From contig NZ_PXOQ01000007.1 in assembly GCF_003008425.1 (NCBI RefSeq), positions 520,419 through 584,418 on the forward strand: 64,000 bases of DNA, in the 5' to 3' direction. How positions within the stretch are numbered: the stretch's first letter is position 1; every line of letters begins with the position of its first letter. Below, piece after piece: positions 37,181-46,946 of the stretch. A program made the position numbers and the translations under genes. This stretch comes from Aurantibacter aestuarii. Lineage in GTDB: Bacteria; Bacteroidota; Bacteroidia; Flavobacteriales; Flavobacteriaceae. The notes below the pieces were generated by a model. It made no database searches. It was not told the DNA's origin and saw nothing but the letters and a program-made list of their open reading frames with translations.

Positions 37181-38534
37181 GAGTCTGGTTTGGTGTTGAT
37201 GGAAGTTTATTTAATTCTCGTTTTAAAAAGATTGCTGTAATGATAGTTGCAGAAACATCGGAAATTGGAAATGCCATCCAAATACCTAATTCTCCAAAAA
37301 ACTGAGGTAAAATATACAACAAAGGTATAAATATGAAGCCTTGTCTGGTTAAAGTTAATAATAACGCAGGAATAGCTTTACCTATAGCCTGAAAATAGGC
37401 TGCGCCAATAATTTGAACGGCAGCTATAGGTGTTACAGCAAATACCCAGCGCATCGCATCTGGAGCCAGTTCTAAAACCGCTTTGTCGGTAGTAAATAAT
37501 TTTGAAATCGTTGTAGGGAAAAGCATCAATACAGCAAAGACGATAAACCCGAAAAACACCGCAGATTTTACTCCAACAGCAACAGATTCTTTCACCCTAC
37601 TATAGTTCTTTGCGCCATAATTAAAGCCTGCAATAGGTAAAAAACCTTGTGTAATCCCAAATACAGGAAATAACGCGAACATAAGCATACGTGCAGAGAT
37701 GGCGTAAGCGGTCACTAAGGTTTCTCCGCCATAATTAAAGAGTAAATTATTTAAATATAAATAGGTGATACTTACTACGGCTTGTCGGGCAAGTGTAACA
37801 AAACCTAAGCTACCAATTTCTTTAACTATAGGCAGTTTTAATTTAAAATGGGATATGTTGGGTTTTAATTCCGATTTTTTGGAGCAGAAAAACCAAAATA
37901 TAAAAGCGACACATAAACCATACGAAATAGTAGTCGCCCAAGCTGCGCCTTCCATACCATAATCTAATACATTTATTAAAAGATAATCGAGCAGCAAATT
38001 CCCAACCGATGGAATTAACATGGCATACATGGCAAATTTTGGTTTGCCCTCAGCTCTAATTACTGTGTTTCCCATCATGCACAAGGCCAAGAATGGCACA
38101 CCATAAAGCACAATGGTATAATATATTTTGGCAGGAGCAAAAATAGCACCTTTACCACCAAAAGAAGGAATAAGATTATCTACATAGTACAATCCCGCAG
38201 CAACAAAACTAACCGTAATTAGTAAAGTTAACGCGATTTGATTACCAAAAACAGTGAGTGCTTTATTATGGTTGTTGGAGCCTAAGGCTCTGGAGATAAT
38301 AGACGATCCACCAATACCAATACTCATACCAATAGCCGCAATAAAAAATGAGACTGGTAAGACAACATTAATAGCTGCAATTGCTGTTGGTCCAATCCAT
38401 TGACCCACAAAAATAGTATCGACTAAAATGTTTAAAGACATCACTAAAATACCTATAGAGGCAGGTACGGCTTGTTTGACCAAAAGTTTTGGTATGGTTT
38501 CCGAGCCTAATAGTGCTGCTTTGTTTGGTTTCAT
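37164..38534 (-). CDS. MATE-family efflux transporter
   Basis: 456 aa with twelve hydrophobic segments in two MATE repeats (PASIGILVMSLNILVDTIFVGQWIGP and the later GITQGFLPIAGFNYGAKNY are typical). Exports cations, drugs or metabolites using an ion gradient. It overlaps hemJ by 17 nt and touches hemH by 1 nt, so it is translated from the same message as two heme enzymes; a role with porphyrins or heme is possible but only inferred. Confidence 0.92.
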   Translation of the reverse strand: MKPNKAALLGSETIPKLLVKQAVPASIGILVMSLNILVDTIFVGQWIGPTAIAAINVVLPVSFFIAAIGMSIGIGGSSIISRALGSNNHNKALTVFGNQIALTLLITVSFVAAGLYYVDNLIPSFGGKGAIFAPAKIYYTIVLYGVPFLALCMMGNTVIRAEGKPKFAMYAMLIPSVGNLLLDYLLINVLDYGMEGAAWATTISYGLCVAFIFWFFCSKKSELKPNISHFKLKLPIVKEIGSLGFVTLARQAVVSITYLYLNNLLFNYGGETLVTAYAISARMLMFALFPVFGITQGFLPIAGFNYGAKNYSRVKESVAVGVKSAVFFGFIVFAVLMLFPTTISKLFTTDKAVLELAPDAMRWVFAVTPIAAVQIIGAAYFQAIGKAIPALLLTLTRQGFIFIPLLYILPQFFGELGIWMAFPISDVSATIITAIFLKRELNKLPSTPNQTHGTVL

Positions 38535-39565
38535 TAAGCGTTAACAGGTGTTTTTGCCCAGTCGTTAATCCATTGTGCTAATAAATCTACCCATGGCTGG
38601 TCCGAATTTAAACACGGTACTGTTGTAAATTCTTTACCACCAACTTCGTGGAACAGTTCTTCACCTTCCATAGCAATTTCTTCTAAGGTTTCTAAGCAAT
38701 CACTTACAAATGCAGGCGTAACTATAGCCATGTTTTTAATGCCTTTTTTCCCTAAACGTTCTATGGTTCTGTCCGTATAAGGTTGTAACCAAGGATCAAA
38801 TCCTAATCGGGATTGAAATGATGTTGAATACGTATCGGGCTTTAAGTTTAGTTTTTCGGCAACCAATCGGGTAACTTCCTTACATTGGTGTCTGTAACAA
38901 AATTCGTGTGCAGGACTTGGTGTAGCACAACAAGAGCCATCTATTTTACAATGTGATTTTGTAATATCGCTTTTTCGAATATGACGTTCTGGAACACCAT
39001 GATATGAAAACAGTAAATGCTCGTAATCTTTATCTTTTAAATGATGTTGAATTGAATTTGATAGCACATTAATATAATCTTCATTATTATAAAAAGCAGG
39101 TAAATCTTGAATCTTTACATTAGGAAAATGTTGCGCTCTAACCTCTTCTGCTAACACCAAAATAGTCTCGGTTGTTGCCATAGCAAATTGTGGGTATAAT
39201 GGTATTAAAAACACCTCTTCTACACCTTTGTCTACCAGCTCTTGTAGTCCTTTTTTTATGGTCATACTTCCGTAGCGCATAGCTAAAGCAACAGGATAGT
39301 CTACTTTTTCCTGCACTTTTTCTTTTAACTGTTCACTTAACACAATTAAAGGCGAGCCATTTTCCCACCATATTTTTTGGTAAGCTTTGGCACTTTGTTT
39401 AGGTCTGGTATTTAAAATAATCCCTTTAACTAAAAGCGTTCTTGCCCATAAAGGCACGTCTATAACGCGTTCATCCATTAAAAATTCCCCTAAATATGTT
39501 TTGACGTCTTTTGGAGTAGGAGAATCTGGCGAACCCAGATTAACCATTAAAATGCCTTTTTTCAT
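38534..39565 (-). CDS. hemH: Ferrochelatase with internal Cys cluster
   Basis: Inserts Fe(II) into protoporphyrin IX at the last step of heme synthesis. 343 aa. Motifs VNLGSPDSPTPKDV, active-site His in FSYHGVPERH (about residue 189), and TYSTSFQSRLGFDPWLQPYT (family signature). A Cys-rich loop follows the active-site His: C206, C212, C213, C223 and C228. Some bacterial ferrochelatases bind a [2Fe-2S] cluster through such an internal group, so a cluster is plausible. First gene of the leftward hemH-MATE-hemJ unit. Confidence 0.96.
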   Translation of the reverse strand: MKKGILMVNLGSPDSPTPKDVKTYLGEFLMDERVIDVPLWARTLLVKGIILNTRPKQSAKAYQKIWWENGSPLIVLSEQLKEKVQEKVDYPVALAMRYGSMTIKKGLQELVDKGVEEVFLIPLYPQFAMATTETILVLAEEVRAQHFPNVKIQDLPAFYNNEDYINVLSNSIQHHLKDKDYEHLLFSYHGVPERHIRKSDITKSHCKIDGSCCATPSPAHEFCYRHQCKEVTRLVAEKLNLKPDTYSTSFQSRLGFDPWLQPYTDRTIERLGKKGIKNMAIVTPAFVSDCLETLEEIAMEGEELFHEVGGKEFTTVPCLNSDQPWVDLLAQWINDWAKTPVNA

Positions 39566-39585
39566 TTAAAAAATTTATAGTGTTA

Positions 39586-39593
39586 CAAAAATA
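39586..39593 (-). promoter_or_regulatory. Candidate -7 promoter box for hemH-MATE-hemJ
   Basis: On the minus strand TATTTTTG matches TAnnTTTG, 20 nt before the hemH start. Confidence 0.45.
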
Positions 39594-39683
39594 CAATTCT
39601 ATTTTGTAATATGCCTACTTATTAAGCGTTGCTATAGTAGTAAGATATTTTAATACCTTTACATACCTTTTTCTTAAGTATTT

Positions 39684-42600
39684 ATGAAGTACAGTGTTTT
39701 TTACCTCTTTATTTTTGTTTCATTTATCGGGTTTTCCCAAGAAAATCAAAACAGTTTATTATGGGAAATTAGTGGTAATGGTTTAGAAAAACCTTCTTAC
39801 TTATATGGTACCATGCATGTAAGCAATAAAGTGGCGTTTCGATTGGACGATGTGTTTTTTGAAGCCTTAAATAATGCCGATTATGTTGCTTTAGAATCCA
39901 GCCCGAGTGAATGGCTGGAGTATAATTACTACACCACGACGTTGTTTCCGCAAAATTATGCCTCTACGTTTAAAGATGATTTTTATTCTAATATTGTTGG
40001 AATTGAAGCTCCCAAAGATTTGCTAATTCGTTCTGCTATACGCTTTAATAACCAGTTAGTTAATGGTATTTTATACAGAAAAGATTCGGCTAAAGATAAT
40101 TTTGAAGAAGAAACCTACCTAGATATGTTTATTTATCAGGCAGGAAAAAAAACTAATAAGCCCATTATTAGTCTCGAAAATTTAGAAGAGTCGCGATATT
40201 TGGTAGCAAAAGCACAAAAAAATTCAAAAAAAGATAAAATAGACCCTTGGTTGGCTAAGTTATATGAAAAGGAAAACGCATATTTATTAAGAGAAAATAC
40301 GTACCGAGATCGAAATATCCAGTTTTTAGATTCTATAAGTAAAGCATCAAATTCTGAATATTTTAGAGAACATATGCTATTTATTAGAAATGATAATATG
40401 GTTAAGGTTCTAGATTCTGTTATGCAAACCAAGTCTGTGTTTTCTGGAGTTGGAGCAGCGCATTTAGGCGGAAAACGCGGGATGATACAATTACTTCAAA
40501 ATTTAGGATATCGTGTAAAACCCTTAACATCTTTAAAAACAAATCTTGCCATAACCGAAAAGGAACGCTTGGAAACCAAAATTAAAACCCCTGTATTTTC
40601 TAAGCAGCAAACTCCAGATGGTTTTATAAGCTTAAATGCATATGGCGAGTTACGAGAATTCTTGTATAATGGAATTAAATATTACATATCTCCAGACTTA
40701 CCAAACGGCGCACATTTAACGCTTACCAGAATAAACACCTTTAACTATTTACCTAACGATAATAATTTATACTTAAACCACATTGAAAAGTTTTTGTTTG
40801 AAGACGTTCCGGGAAAAATCATTTCGAAAGAACCTATTACGGGGAAATTTCCTGGGTTAAGTATTGTTAATCAGACCAAAAAAGGCGATTATGAAAAATT
40901 TCATATTTATCAAACGCCACTAGAATTTATTATTATTAAATTATCTGGGCTTAAAACTTACGTGTTAGATTTTGAAAAAAATGTGTTCGATTCAATTTCA
41001 TTTAAAGAATCTGCAACAACATTTACGGTATTAAAGGAGCCTTTTAATAAATATGAACTAAAATTTCCCGAAACTTACGTGACGGATAATTACGATTATT
41101 CAGGTAATAAACTCGTGCAAGGTTATTACAACAATGCCTTTTACTTTTTAAGAGAAACCGTTTATCATGACAATTATTATTTGGAAGAAGATAGTTTCGA
41201 GGCAAAATTTATGGCTCATAACTTTCTTAAAAACCTGGAATTGGAAGTTAACGAAGGTAAACTTACAAGAACACCAGTTACAAGTTATGAAACCAATGCT
41301 ATATTAAAAGATTCTGTTAATGGTCTTCATTTAAAAACCGTAATAAAAGATGGTAGTTACTACACCTTAGGTTATGTAGGACAAAGTGAGGCAGAAGCTA
41401 AAAAGTATTTCAGCTCTTTAAAATTTAAAGCATACCAATATCCGGATAATTTTGAAACAGTTATTGATACGTCTTTGCATTTTTCAGTAAAAACAAATAC
41501 CAAAACTATACCACCAAAAAGCAACTATAGTTACGAAAAAGAAAAACCTTATGCTGAAAAAGAGACCTTAACAACCTATTATAGTAAAGCAAACGAACAG
41601 ATTTATGTGACCAAATACAAGTATCACGATTTACAGATGTTTGAACACATTGATAGTTTGTGGGCTACCGTAAAAAAAGAATATGAAAATTATAGCCAGT
41701 ATGAGGGCTACAAGGATTTTATTATTTTAAATGAAAAGAAACAGGTTAAAGACAGTACGTTTACATATGAGTATATTTTAAGAGATACTGCCAGTATTAA
41801 ACAAGTTTACGTAAAAAACATACTTAAAAAAGGCGCTTATTTTGAGTTACGTGCTCAAGGTGATACCATAACGCCACAAAGTCAATTTTTAAAAACATTT
41901 TACAATTCCTTCCAACCCTTAGATACCTTGTTGGGAGTTTCTGTATTTAAAGATAAAACACCAATTTTTTTAGAAGCACTAAAAGCCAATGATAGCATTG
42001 TGTTTGATAGTGTAGATAAATTAAAATTTAACACCACTCATGCAGAACCTTTAATGAAGTTTTTAAAAACTTTCGATTTCCCTGAAAATAAAATTGATAT
42101 TAAATACAAGCTTATTAAAGAGCTGGCACAGCTGGAGCATCCAAATTTAGAAACTTACTTGGAGCAGTTATATGATGATTCTTACAGCGATCCAGAAGTT
42201 CAAATTATAGTTTTAAATAGTTTTTTTAGAAAGAATACCACGAAATCGTATGAGAAGTTTATTCAACTCCTTAATAAAGATTTACCCTTAGATGAGCGTG
42301 AAATTACAAATGTTTTAAACCGTTATAACGATAGTTTAAGTGGTAAAAAACAGTTGTTTCCAGAATTATTACAGTTTACATCTGTAAACGATTACAAGGC
42401 TCCAATTTATGGTCTGTTGAGTCAGCTTATTATTAAAGACGAAATTAAGCCTAAAGTCTACAAAAAATATAAAAAGCAAATTATTAACGATGGTAAAATT
42501 GAAATAAAGCGTAGTTATAGTCAATATAGCAGTTCTTACAAAGGAAACTATGGCCTAATAGATTATGTGTATTTAATTTTTCCTTACCGTGAAGAAAAAA

Positions 42601-43157
42601 CAGCACAAGAATTTTTTAACAAATTAATTGAAAGTAAAAACGGACATGCCCAAGCGTCTTATTATTCGTTATTAGCAAGAGAAAATGAAACCATACCTAA
42701 TGCTTTAAAAGAAAAAACCATTTATAGTGATGATCTTAAACACCTTATAATAAGTAAGCTTTACCATAAAGAATTATATACTCATGCGAAAGCAACTGGT
42801 ATAACACAGGACAGCTACATTAAATCTTACTTATTTGCCGATACGAATATTGAAAAAGAGCGTGATTCCATAGTATTTGTAGACAAAAAACCATTTGAAA
42901 CCGATTTAGGAGATAAAGGAGAAATTCATTTCTATAAACTAATTAAAACCACAAGCGACTCTGAAAATACTCGTTTATACTATTTCGCTTATTTAAAGGA
43001 CGATTCTAACGACTTAATTGTTCTAGATTCGTATTTAGAAACAGGCTCTTACGGAGAAGAGTTTAATGAAAATAAAGACGAAGAAGAACTCTATCAAAAC
43101 ATTATTGATAAAGTAGTCCACAAAACCAGAAAACGATTGATGGATGAGGATTATTAA
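39684..43157 (+). CDS. Large exported TraB/GumN-family protein
   Basis: 1157 aa. Signal peptide ending near IGFSQE. Residues about 20-295 are a TraB/GumN domain: SLLWEISGNGLEKPSYLYGTMHVS, ADYVALESSPSEW, and VFSGVGAAHLGGKRGMIQLL near its end. These carry the GTxH, Glu and GxxH motifs thought to be catalytic in this poorly known hydrolase-like family. The remaining 850 residues have no recognised domain and include helical stretches with tandem-repeat character near 800-1000. Family members are usually near 300 aa. The last codons are duplicated at 45240-45281; the stop abuts the stop of the nuclease-like gene. Confidence 0.85.
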   Translation: MKYSVFYLFIFVSFIGFSQENQNSLLWEISGNGLEKPSYLYGTMHVSNKVAFRLDDVFFEALNNADYVALESSPSEWLEYNYYTTTLFPQNYASTFKDDFYSNIVGIEAPKDLLIRSAIRFNNQLVNGILYRKDSAKDNFEEETYLDMFIYQAGKKTNKPIISLENLEESRYLVAKAQKNSKKDKIDPWLAKLYEKENAYLLRENTYRDRNIQFLDSISKASNSEYFREHMLFIRNDNMVKVLDSVMQTKSVFSGVGAAHLGGKRGMIQLLQNLGYRVKPLTSLKTNLAITEKERLETKIKTPVFSKQQTPDGFISLNAYGELREFLYNGIKYYISPDLPNGAHLTLTRINTFNYLPNDNNLYLNHIEKFLFEDVPGKIISKEPITGKFPGLSIVNQTKKGDYEKFHIYQTPLEFIIIKLSGLKTYVLDFEKNVFDSISFKESATTFTVLKEPFNKYELKFPETYVTDNYDYSGNKLVQGYYNNAFYFLRETVYHDNYYLEEDSFEAKFMAHNFLKNLELEVNEGKLTRTPVTSYETNAILKDSVNGLHLKTVIKDGSYYTLGYVGQSEAEAKKYFSSLKFKAYQYPDNFETVIDTSLHFSVKTNTKTIPPKSNYSYEKEKPYAEKETLTTYYSKANEQIYVTKYKYHDLQMFEHIDSLWATVKKEYENYSQYEGYKDFIILNEKKQVKDSTFTYEYILRDTASIKQVYVKNILKKGAYFELRAQGDTITPQSQFLKTFYNSFQPLDTLLGVSVFKDKTPIFLEALKANDSIVFDSVDKLKFNTTHAEPLMKFLKTFDFPENKIDIKYKLIKELAQLEHPNLETYLEQLYDDSYSDPEVQIIVLNSFFRKNTTKSYEKFIQLLNKDLPLDEREITNVLNRYNDSLSGKKQLFPELLQFTSVNDYKAPIYGLLSQLIIKDEIKPKVYKKYKKQIINDGKIEIKRSYSQYSSSYKGNYGLIDYVYLIFPYREEKTAQEFFNKLIESKNGHAQASYYSLLARENETIPNALKEKTIYSDDLKHLIISKLYHKELYTHAKATGITQDSYIKSYLFADTNIEKERDSIVFVDKKPFETDLGDKGEIHFYKLIKTTSDSENTRLYYFAYLKDDSNDLIVLDSYLETGSYGEEFNENKDEEELYQNIIDKVVHKTRKRLMDEDY

Positions 43158-45002
43158 TTATTTGCTTAAAGCCTTTAAAATTCTTTCTTCATTTATCACA
43201 ATATCTCGAAATAAAACATGAGGAAATTCATTAAATTTTGATGTTTTAAAAGCTTCGGAAATATTTAATAAGGTTGAAGCGGTTATAAGCGATAGATTCA
43301 TTTCTGTATCCATTTCACAATCAGTAACAAAATCATCACTAAATTCAGGAGCGACTAAAAGAATTTTTACAATTCTCAAATCATTTTTTAAAGCAACATT
43401 TTGATAAGATTTTAGTTGTCTAGAAACTGTACTAAACTTGTTATAACCCTTCTCTTTACTTGTTTTGCATTCTACAATTATAATTTCATTGTTACCTAAA
43501 TTGATTAGGATATCCATCATGTCTTTCTTGGTGTTTAATTGATTCTTTAAAACATCATCAACTTGTAAACCAAGACCTTCGAAAATAGTTTTTGTTAATT
43601 CTTCAAATTTTAAACCAAGCTCACTTTCTTTAACTGTTATTCCGTTTTCTTTTAAAACATTTAAATTTCTATACGCAACATTCTCAAAATTTTCCAAATA
43701 AAGATTTTCAACATCTTTGTAGTGTTCTAATATGTTAAGAATATTATCGCCACGTTGTTTTACTCCATTATCTTTAATAAATTTAATTAAATCTTCTTTA
43801 ACCAATAAATCTAAAATATCTCTTGGTTTTATGTTATAGTCTAATAAAAAATCAGCTTTTAAAACATATTCATCCTGCAATTCAAATTGCTCTTTAATGT
43901 GTTTATTTTGTTTTGGTAGAGATTGATTTAACTCAGAAAGGAGCTTATCAAACCCATCGATAGAAATGCCTACTTTCTCATCTCTTTCAACGCTGTCGAA
44001 GTGTTCAATTAGGCTACATATTTTATCTTCTAAAACACTACCTTTTAAATTATTAATATTTAATCCTTTTTCACAAAGCTCATTTAATGTCTTTTTCTTT
44101 TCTGTAAGAGTACTGCCTTGCTTATAAATATCTTCCAAAAGTAGATTGGTAAAAGAAACACCTTCTTTTATAATTTCTTCTATTTTCTGTGCTGGTGTTA
44201 ATTTTCTGTCAATATTATGTTCTTTACAAATTTGATTTAAAATTGGCTCTCTTAGTAATTTTAGAGTTCTTCTAAAAAATTTCTCAGCGACTTCTTGTTC
44301 CCTAACTCTTCTAAGAACCCTAACCATCTCATCAGCAACATAAATCGTATTTTCTTTATTTGAATAGAAAATAACTCCTATGTTTTTCAAACTCTTAATA
44401 ACATCCTGAATATCAAGTTTTTTTATTGGAAGAATGGAATAGTTTATTAGTTTAATCTCCTCTTGAGATAAACCAAGTTGTTTTGATAATGTTAGTATAA
44501 TTGAAAGCTCATCAGATGTTATTTTTGCATCTCTATTATTATCTACATCATTAAAATAGGCTGTATGTAAGCAAGATTTGTAAATTTTATAATCTCTCTT
44601 TCTGGAAGAAGATAGTTCCGATTTTTCATCTTCAAAATCAGCATTTAATTCTTTAATTTTATTTTTAAGTTGTTTGATTTCTTTCTCATATAATCTTGAA
44701 AACCAATCTTGCTTCATGATACAATTACCATCTCTAATAATAATATCTATTAAAATATCTAACTGGGATGTGATTTCTTGAAATTCACATTTTATATGAT
44801 CTTGAAATTCGTTTTGAGTAAGTTCAAATATTTTTGAAATATTTTGATTGTCTACAGACTTTAAACCTTTATCTGTAGAACTTAATATTTTATTTATAAT
44901 CTTTAAATTATTAGGTTCTTTAGATATAATATTGTCTATTATTTTTATGAATGAGTTTTTCTCAATAGAGCCTAACTTATCTAGTATTTTTTCTAATTTC
45001 AT
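43158..45002 (-). CDS. Uncharacterised 614-aa protein with C-terminal PD-(D/E)XK nuclease-like domain
   Basis: Not recognised as a named family. The C-terminal 160 residues fit a restriction-endonuclease-like fold: a helix with Glu (KFEELTKTIFEGLGLQV), an Asp in KKDMMDILINL (D494 or D497), ExK in EIIIVECKTS (E511, K513) and Gln in VSRQLKSYQ. The N-terminal 450 residues are mostly helical and charged; an EF-hand-like stretch DNNRDAKITSDE precedes LGLSQEEIKLI, recalling TerB-like bundles. No signal peptide, so cytoplasmic. It converges on the TraB/GumN gene with no spacer, inside a duplicated slot. A DNA-targeting defence or stress role is plausible, not shown. Confidence 0.6.
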   Translation of the reverse strand: MKLEKILDKLGSIEKNSFIKIIDNIISKEPNNLKIINKILSSTDKGLKSVDNQNISKIFELTQNEFQDHIKCEFQEITSQLDILIDIIIRDGNCIMKQDWFSRLYEKEIKQLKNKIKELNADFEDEKSELSSSRKRDYKIYKSCLHTAYFNDVDNNRDAKITSDELSIILTLSKQLGLSQEEIKLINYSILPIKKLDIQDVIKSLKNIGVIFYSNKENTIYVADEMVRVLRRVREQEVAEKFFRRTLKLLREPILNQICKEHNIDRKLTPAQKIEEIIKEGVSFTNLLLEDIYKQGSTLTEKKKTLNELCEKGLNINNLKGSVLEDKICSLIEHFDSVERDEKVGISIDGFDKLLSELNQSLPKQNKHIKEQFELQDEYVLKADFLLDYNIKPRDILDLLVKEDLIKFIKDNGVKQRGDNILNILEHYKDVENLYLENFENVAYRNLNVLKENGITVKESELGLKFEELTKTIFEGLGLQVDDVLKNQLNTKKDMMDILINLGNNEIIIVECKTSKEKGYNKFSTVSRQLKSYQNVALKNDLRIVKILLVAPEFSDDFVTDCEMDTEMNLSLITASTLLNISEAFKTSKFNEFPHVLFRDIVINEERILKALSK

Positions 45003-45081
45003 GGTGGGGTTTTTGGTTGGTTAAAATAAATTTAGACTCTAAAATAATAAATTAATTCTCTTAAAGCACAATTAATAATAT

Positions 45082-45228
45082 TTAACTACTCTGCAAATAC
45101 TTTTTAGGCGTAGTAACATATTTCTTTTTAAAAGCGGCTATAAAATGGCTTCCAGTGCTATAACCAACTTTTAAACCTACTTCGTTAACGTTATGAGTTC
45201 TAGCTTTTATGAGTTTACGATTAACTTC
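45082..45228 (-). pseudogene. Fragment: last 48 codons of an AraC-family regulator gene
   Basis: In-frame copy of the C-terminus and stop codon of the regulator at 47856-48743: 42 of 48 residues identical by my count (THNVNEVGLKVGYSTG shared exactly). The first 110 bp from the stop side carry only about two mismatches. The copy stops abruptly at 45229-45239, where a fragment of the TraB/GumN gene begins. No upstream part of the regulator is present, so it is a remnant of a recombination event and not a functional gene. Confidence 0.85.
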
Positions 45229-45239
45229 AAAACAATTAT

Positions 45240-45281
45240 AAAGTAAAAACAAGAAAACGATTAATAGATGAGGATTATTAA
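45240..45281 (+). pseudogene. Fragment: 3' end of the TraB/GumN-family gene
   Basis: Encodes KVKTRKRLIDEDY and a stop, against KVVHKTRKRLMDEDY and a stop at 43113-43157; the last 30 bp differ at two positions. It directly follows the AraC fragment. The remaining 127 nt before the next gene hold no recognised feature beyond presumed promoter DNA. Confidence 0.75.
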
Positions 45282-45408
45282 GTTTTTTATTGAAAATATT
45301 AATACGTATACGTTATTTAACCTCAAAAGATGAATTTTATCGAATATTTTAAACAAAACATTGCGTAGTTTATATTATTGAATATATTCCTATTATAAAA
45401 GTAGGTAT

Positions 45409-46149
45409 ATGATTAAAAAATTACTCCCAGCCTTGATTTGTTTTCCATTATTCGCACAAGTTGGAATAAATACAACAAATCCACAACAAGCTTTACATAT
45501 AGGTTCCAATACAGGTACAGTTAGAGTTGAAAGTTTAGATGCAGATAATAGTCCCTATAACGCAGGAGATGTAGATGGTGATATGGATTTATCAAATAAT
45601 ACATATAATCTATACGTCGATGATTTAGGTAATTTAACCACAGAGTTTAAACCATTATATAATAGTAATGGTACAGATGCGGTTGATGATGCTGCCATCC
45701 CAGTAAATTTTGTGTCTCTTGCGGCTAATGATACCGATGGTGAAGCAGATGTTCAAATAACCTTATTTGAAGTTACTATAAACAGACCAGCAATTCTTGA
45801 AGTAAAATACAATTTAAGTTTTGATGTGTATTTAAATGCGGGAAGAGTCCCGATATCCGATAATTTTGCAAGAAGAATAAGTACTTATTTTATTGTAAGT
45901 GGTGTGGGAACTAGAAAGTATGGTCCGGTTTCTAAATGCTATTCTAGTGGCTCTGCCTTAAGTGTTACGGGTCCTATGTATAATGCTTCTACTGCGTACA
46001 TACAACTTCCTGGTGCTGGCAAATATGAAATTCAATTTTATGGCGAAGTATCTTCAAATGTAAAAGGCGGCGGAGGTGGCACAACCTCTAAAGCAGCATA
46101 TGTTGAATTTGCTACAGGATATGACGCTATATTTCTTCGTCTTCATTAA
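45409..46149 (+). CDS. Secreted protein, tandem paralog 1 of 3
   Basis: 246 aa. Short signal peptide (LPALICFPLFAQ) followed by VGINTTNPQQALHIGS, the VGIxTxNPQxxLHV motif widespread in Flavobacteriia surface proteins and also in tail-fibre-like proteins. The rest is beta-rich with no catalytic residues and no T9SS sorting domain. The C-terminal half ends in a Gly-rich segment (VKGGGGGTTSK) and a strand. Likely exported or cell-surface; function unknown. Followed by paralog 2 after 21 nt. Confidence 0.75.
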   Translation: MIKKLLPALICFPLFAQVGINTTNPQQALHIGSNTGTVRVESLDADNSPYNAGDVDGDMDLSNNTYNLYVDDLGNLTTEFKPLYNSNGTDAVDDAAIPVNFVSLAANDTDGEADVQITLFEVTINRPAILEVKYNLSFDVYLNAGRVPISDNFARRISTYFIVSGVGTRKYGPVSKCYSSGSALSVTGPMYNASTAYIQLPGAGKYEIQFYGEVSSNVKGGGGGTTSKAAYVEFATGYDAIFLRLH

Positions 46150-46170
46150 TATTTAAAACCAAAAAACATT

Positions 46171-46944
46171 ATGAAAAAAAACTATTTTATCATAGTAATG
46201 TTCAACCTATGCTTTTTTATAAGCTTTTCTCAAGTAGGGATAGGTACATTAACACCTCAAGAGGAATTGCATGTTGCAGGAACTAATTCTACTATTAGAA
46301 TAGATGCCTTAAATACTGCTAATAACCCTGTACAAAACCCATCGGGTAAGCTAGTAAAAGCTTATGTTGATGGTAATGGAGATATAACTTTTGGAAGCGG
46401 ATTTGGGTCAGATTCTATTGAGCCATTAAACTTTCTTTTAGATATACCAAATTTTATAGAAGACGATCCTTACGCATTAGGTTATGGTTCTGGTTCTGTC
46501 GTTAATTGTGGTGTAGGTAGCACAACCAATGAAGATACTATAAAAACAATAACATTTAATTGTCCTCAAGCGGCAACCGTAGAGGTTAAATATGGCATTA
46601 CGTTATTAATAACTGGTAACGATTTAAGTACTAGTCCTCCAACTACTTATGCAACATATGATAGAGCTGTAAGTATGATAACTTATTTCTGTGTAGATGT
46701 TAATAGTGATGGTCTAGATGCTACAGAAAAAAGTATTAGACATGGTTACAAAGGTCAGTCTTATGAAACAAATTATGGGGGCACCATAGGTTATCCATAT
46801 ATGAATAGCCAAGGTTATTTAACTCTACCTGCAGGAAACCACACCTTACATTTTTTTGGAGAGGTTAATAGCAACGCTTTAGATTTTACAAGCGTAGGGT
46901 TTGGTGGAGATAAAGATTATTTAAAAATTAGAATTTACAATTAA
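46171..46944 (+). CDS. Secreted protein, tandem paralog 2 of 3
   Basis: 257 aa. Signal peptide ending near ISFSQ, then VGIGTLTPQEELHVAG and IRIDALNTANNPVQ, parallel to the neighbouring genes. Two Cys pairs (VVNCGVG, TFNCPQ) and one more Cys in YFCVDVNSDG distinguish it from paralog 1. The last residues (GNHTLHFFGEVNSNA) align with the same position of paralog 1 (GKYEIQFYGEVSSNV). Separated from paralog 3 by 2 nt; one transcript. Confidence 0.75.
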   Translation: MKKNYFIIVMFNLCFFISFSQVGIGTLTPQEELHVAGTNSTIRIDALNTANNPVQNPSGKLVKAYVDGNGDITFGSGFGSDSIEPLNFLLDIPNFIEDDPYALGYGSGSVVNCGVGSTTNEDTIKTITFNCPQAATVEVKYGITLLITGNDLSTSPPTTYATYDRAVSMITYFCVDVNSDGLDATEKSIRHGYKGQSYETNYGGTIGYPYMNSQGYLTLPAGNHTLHFFGEVNSNALDFTSVGFGGDKDYLKIRIYN

Positions 46945-46946
46945 TT

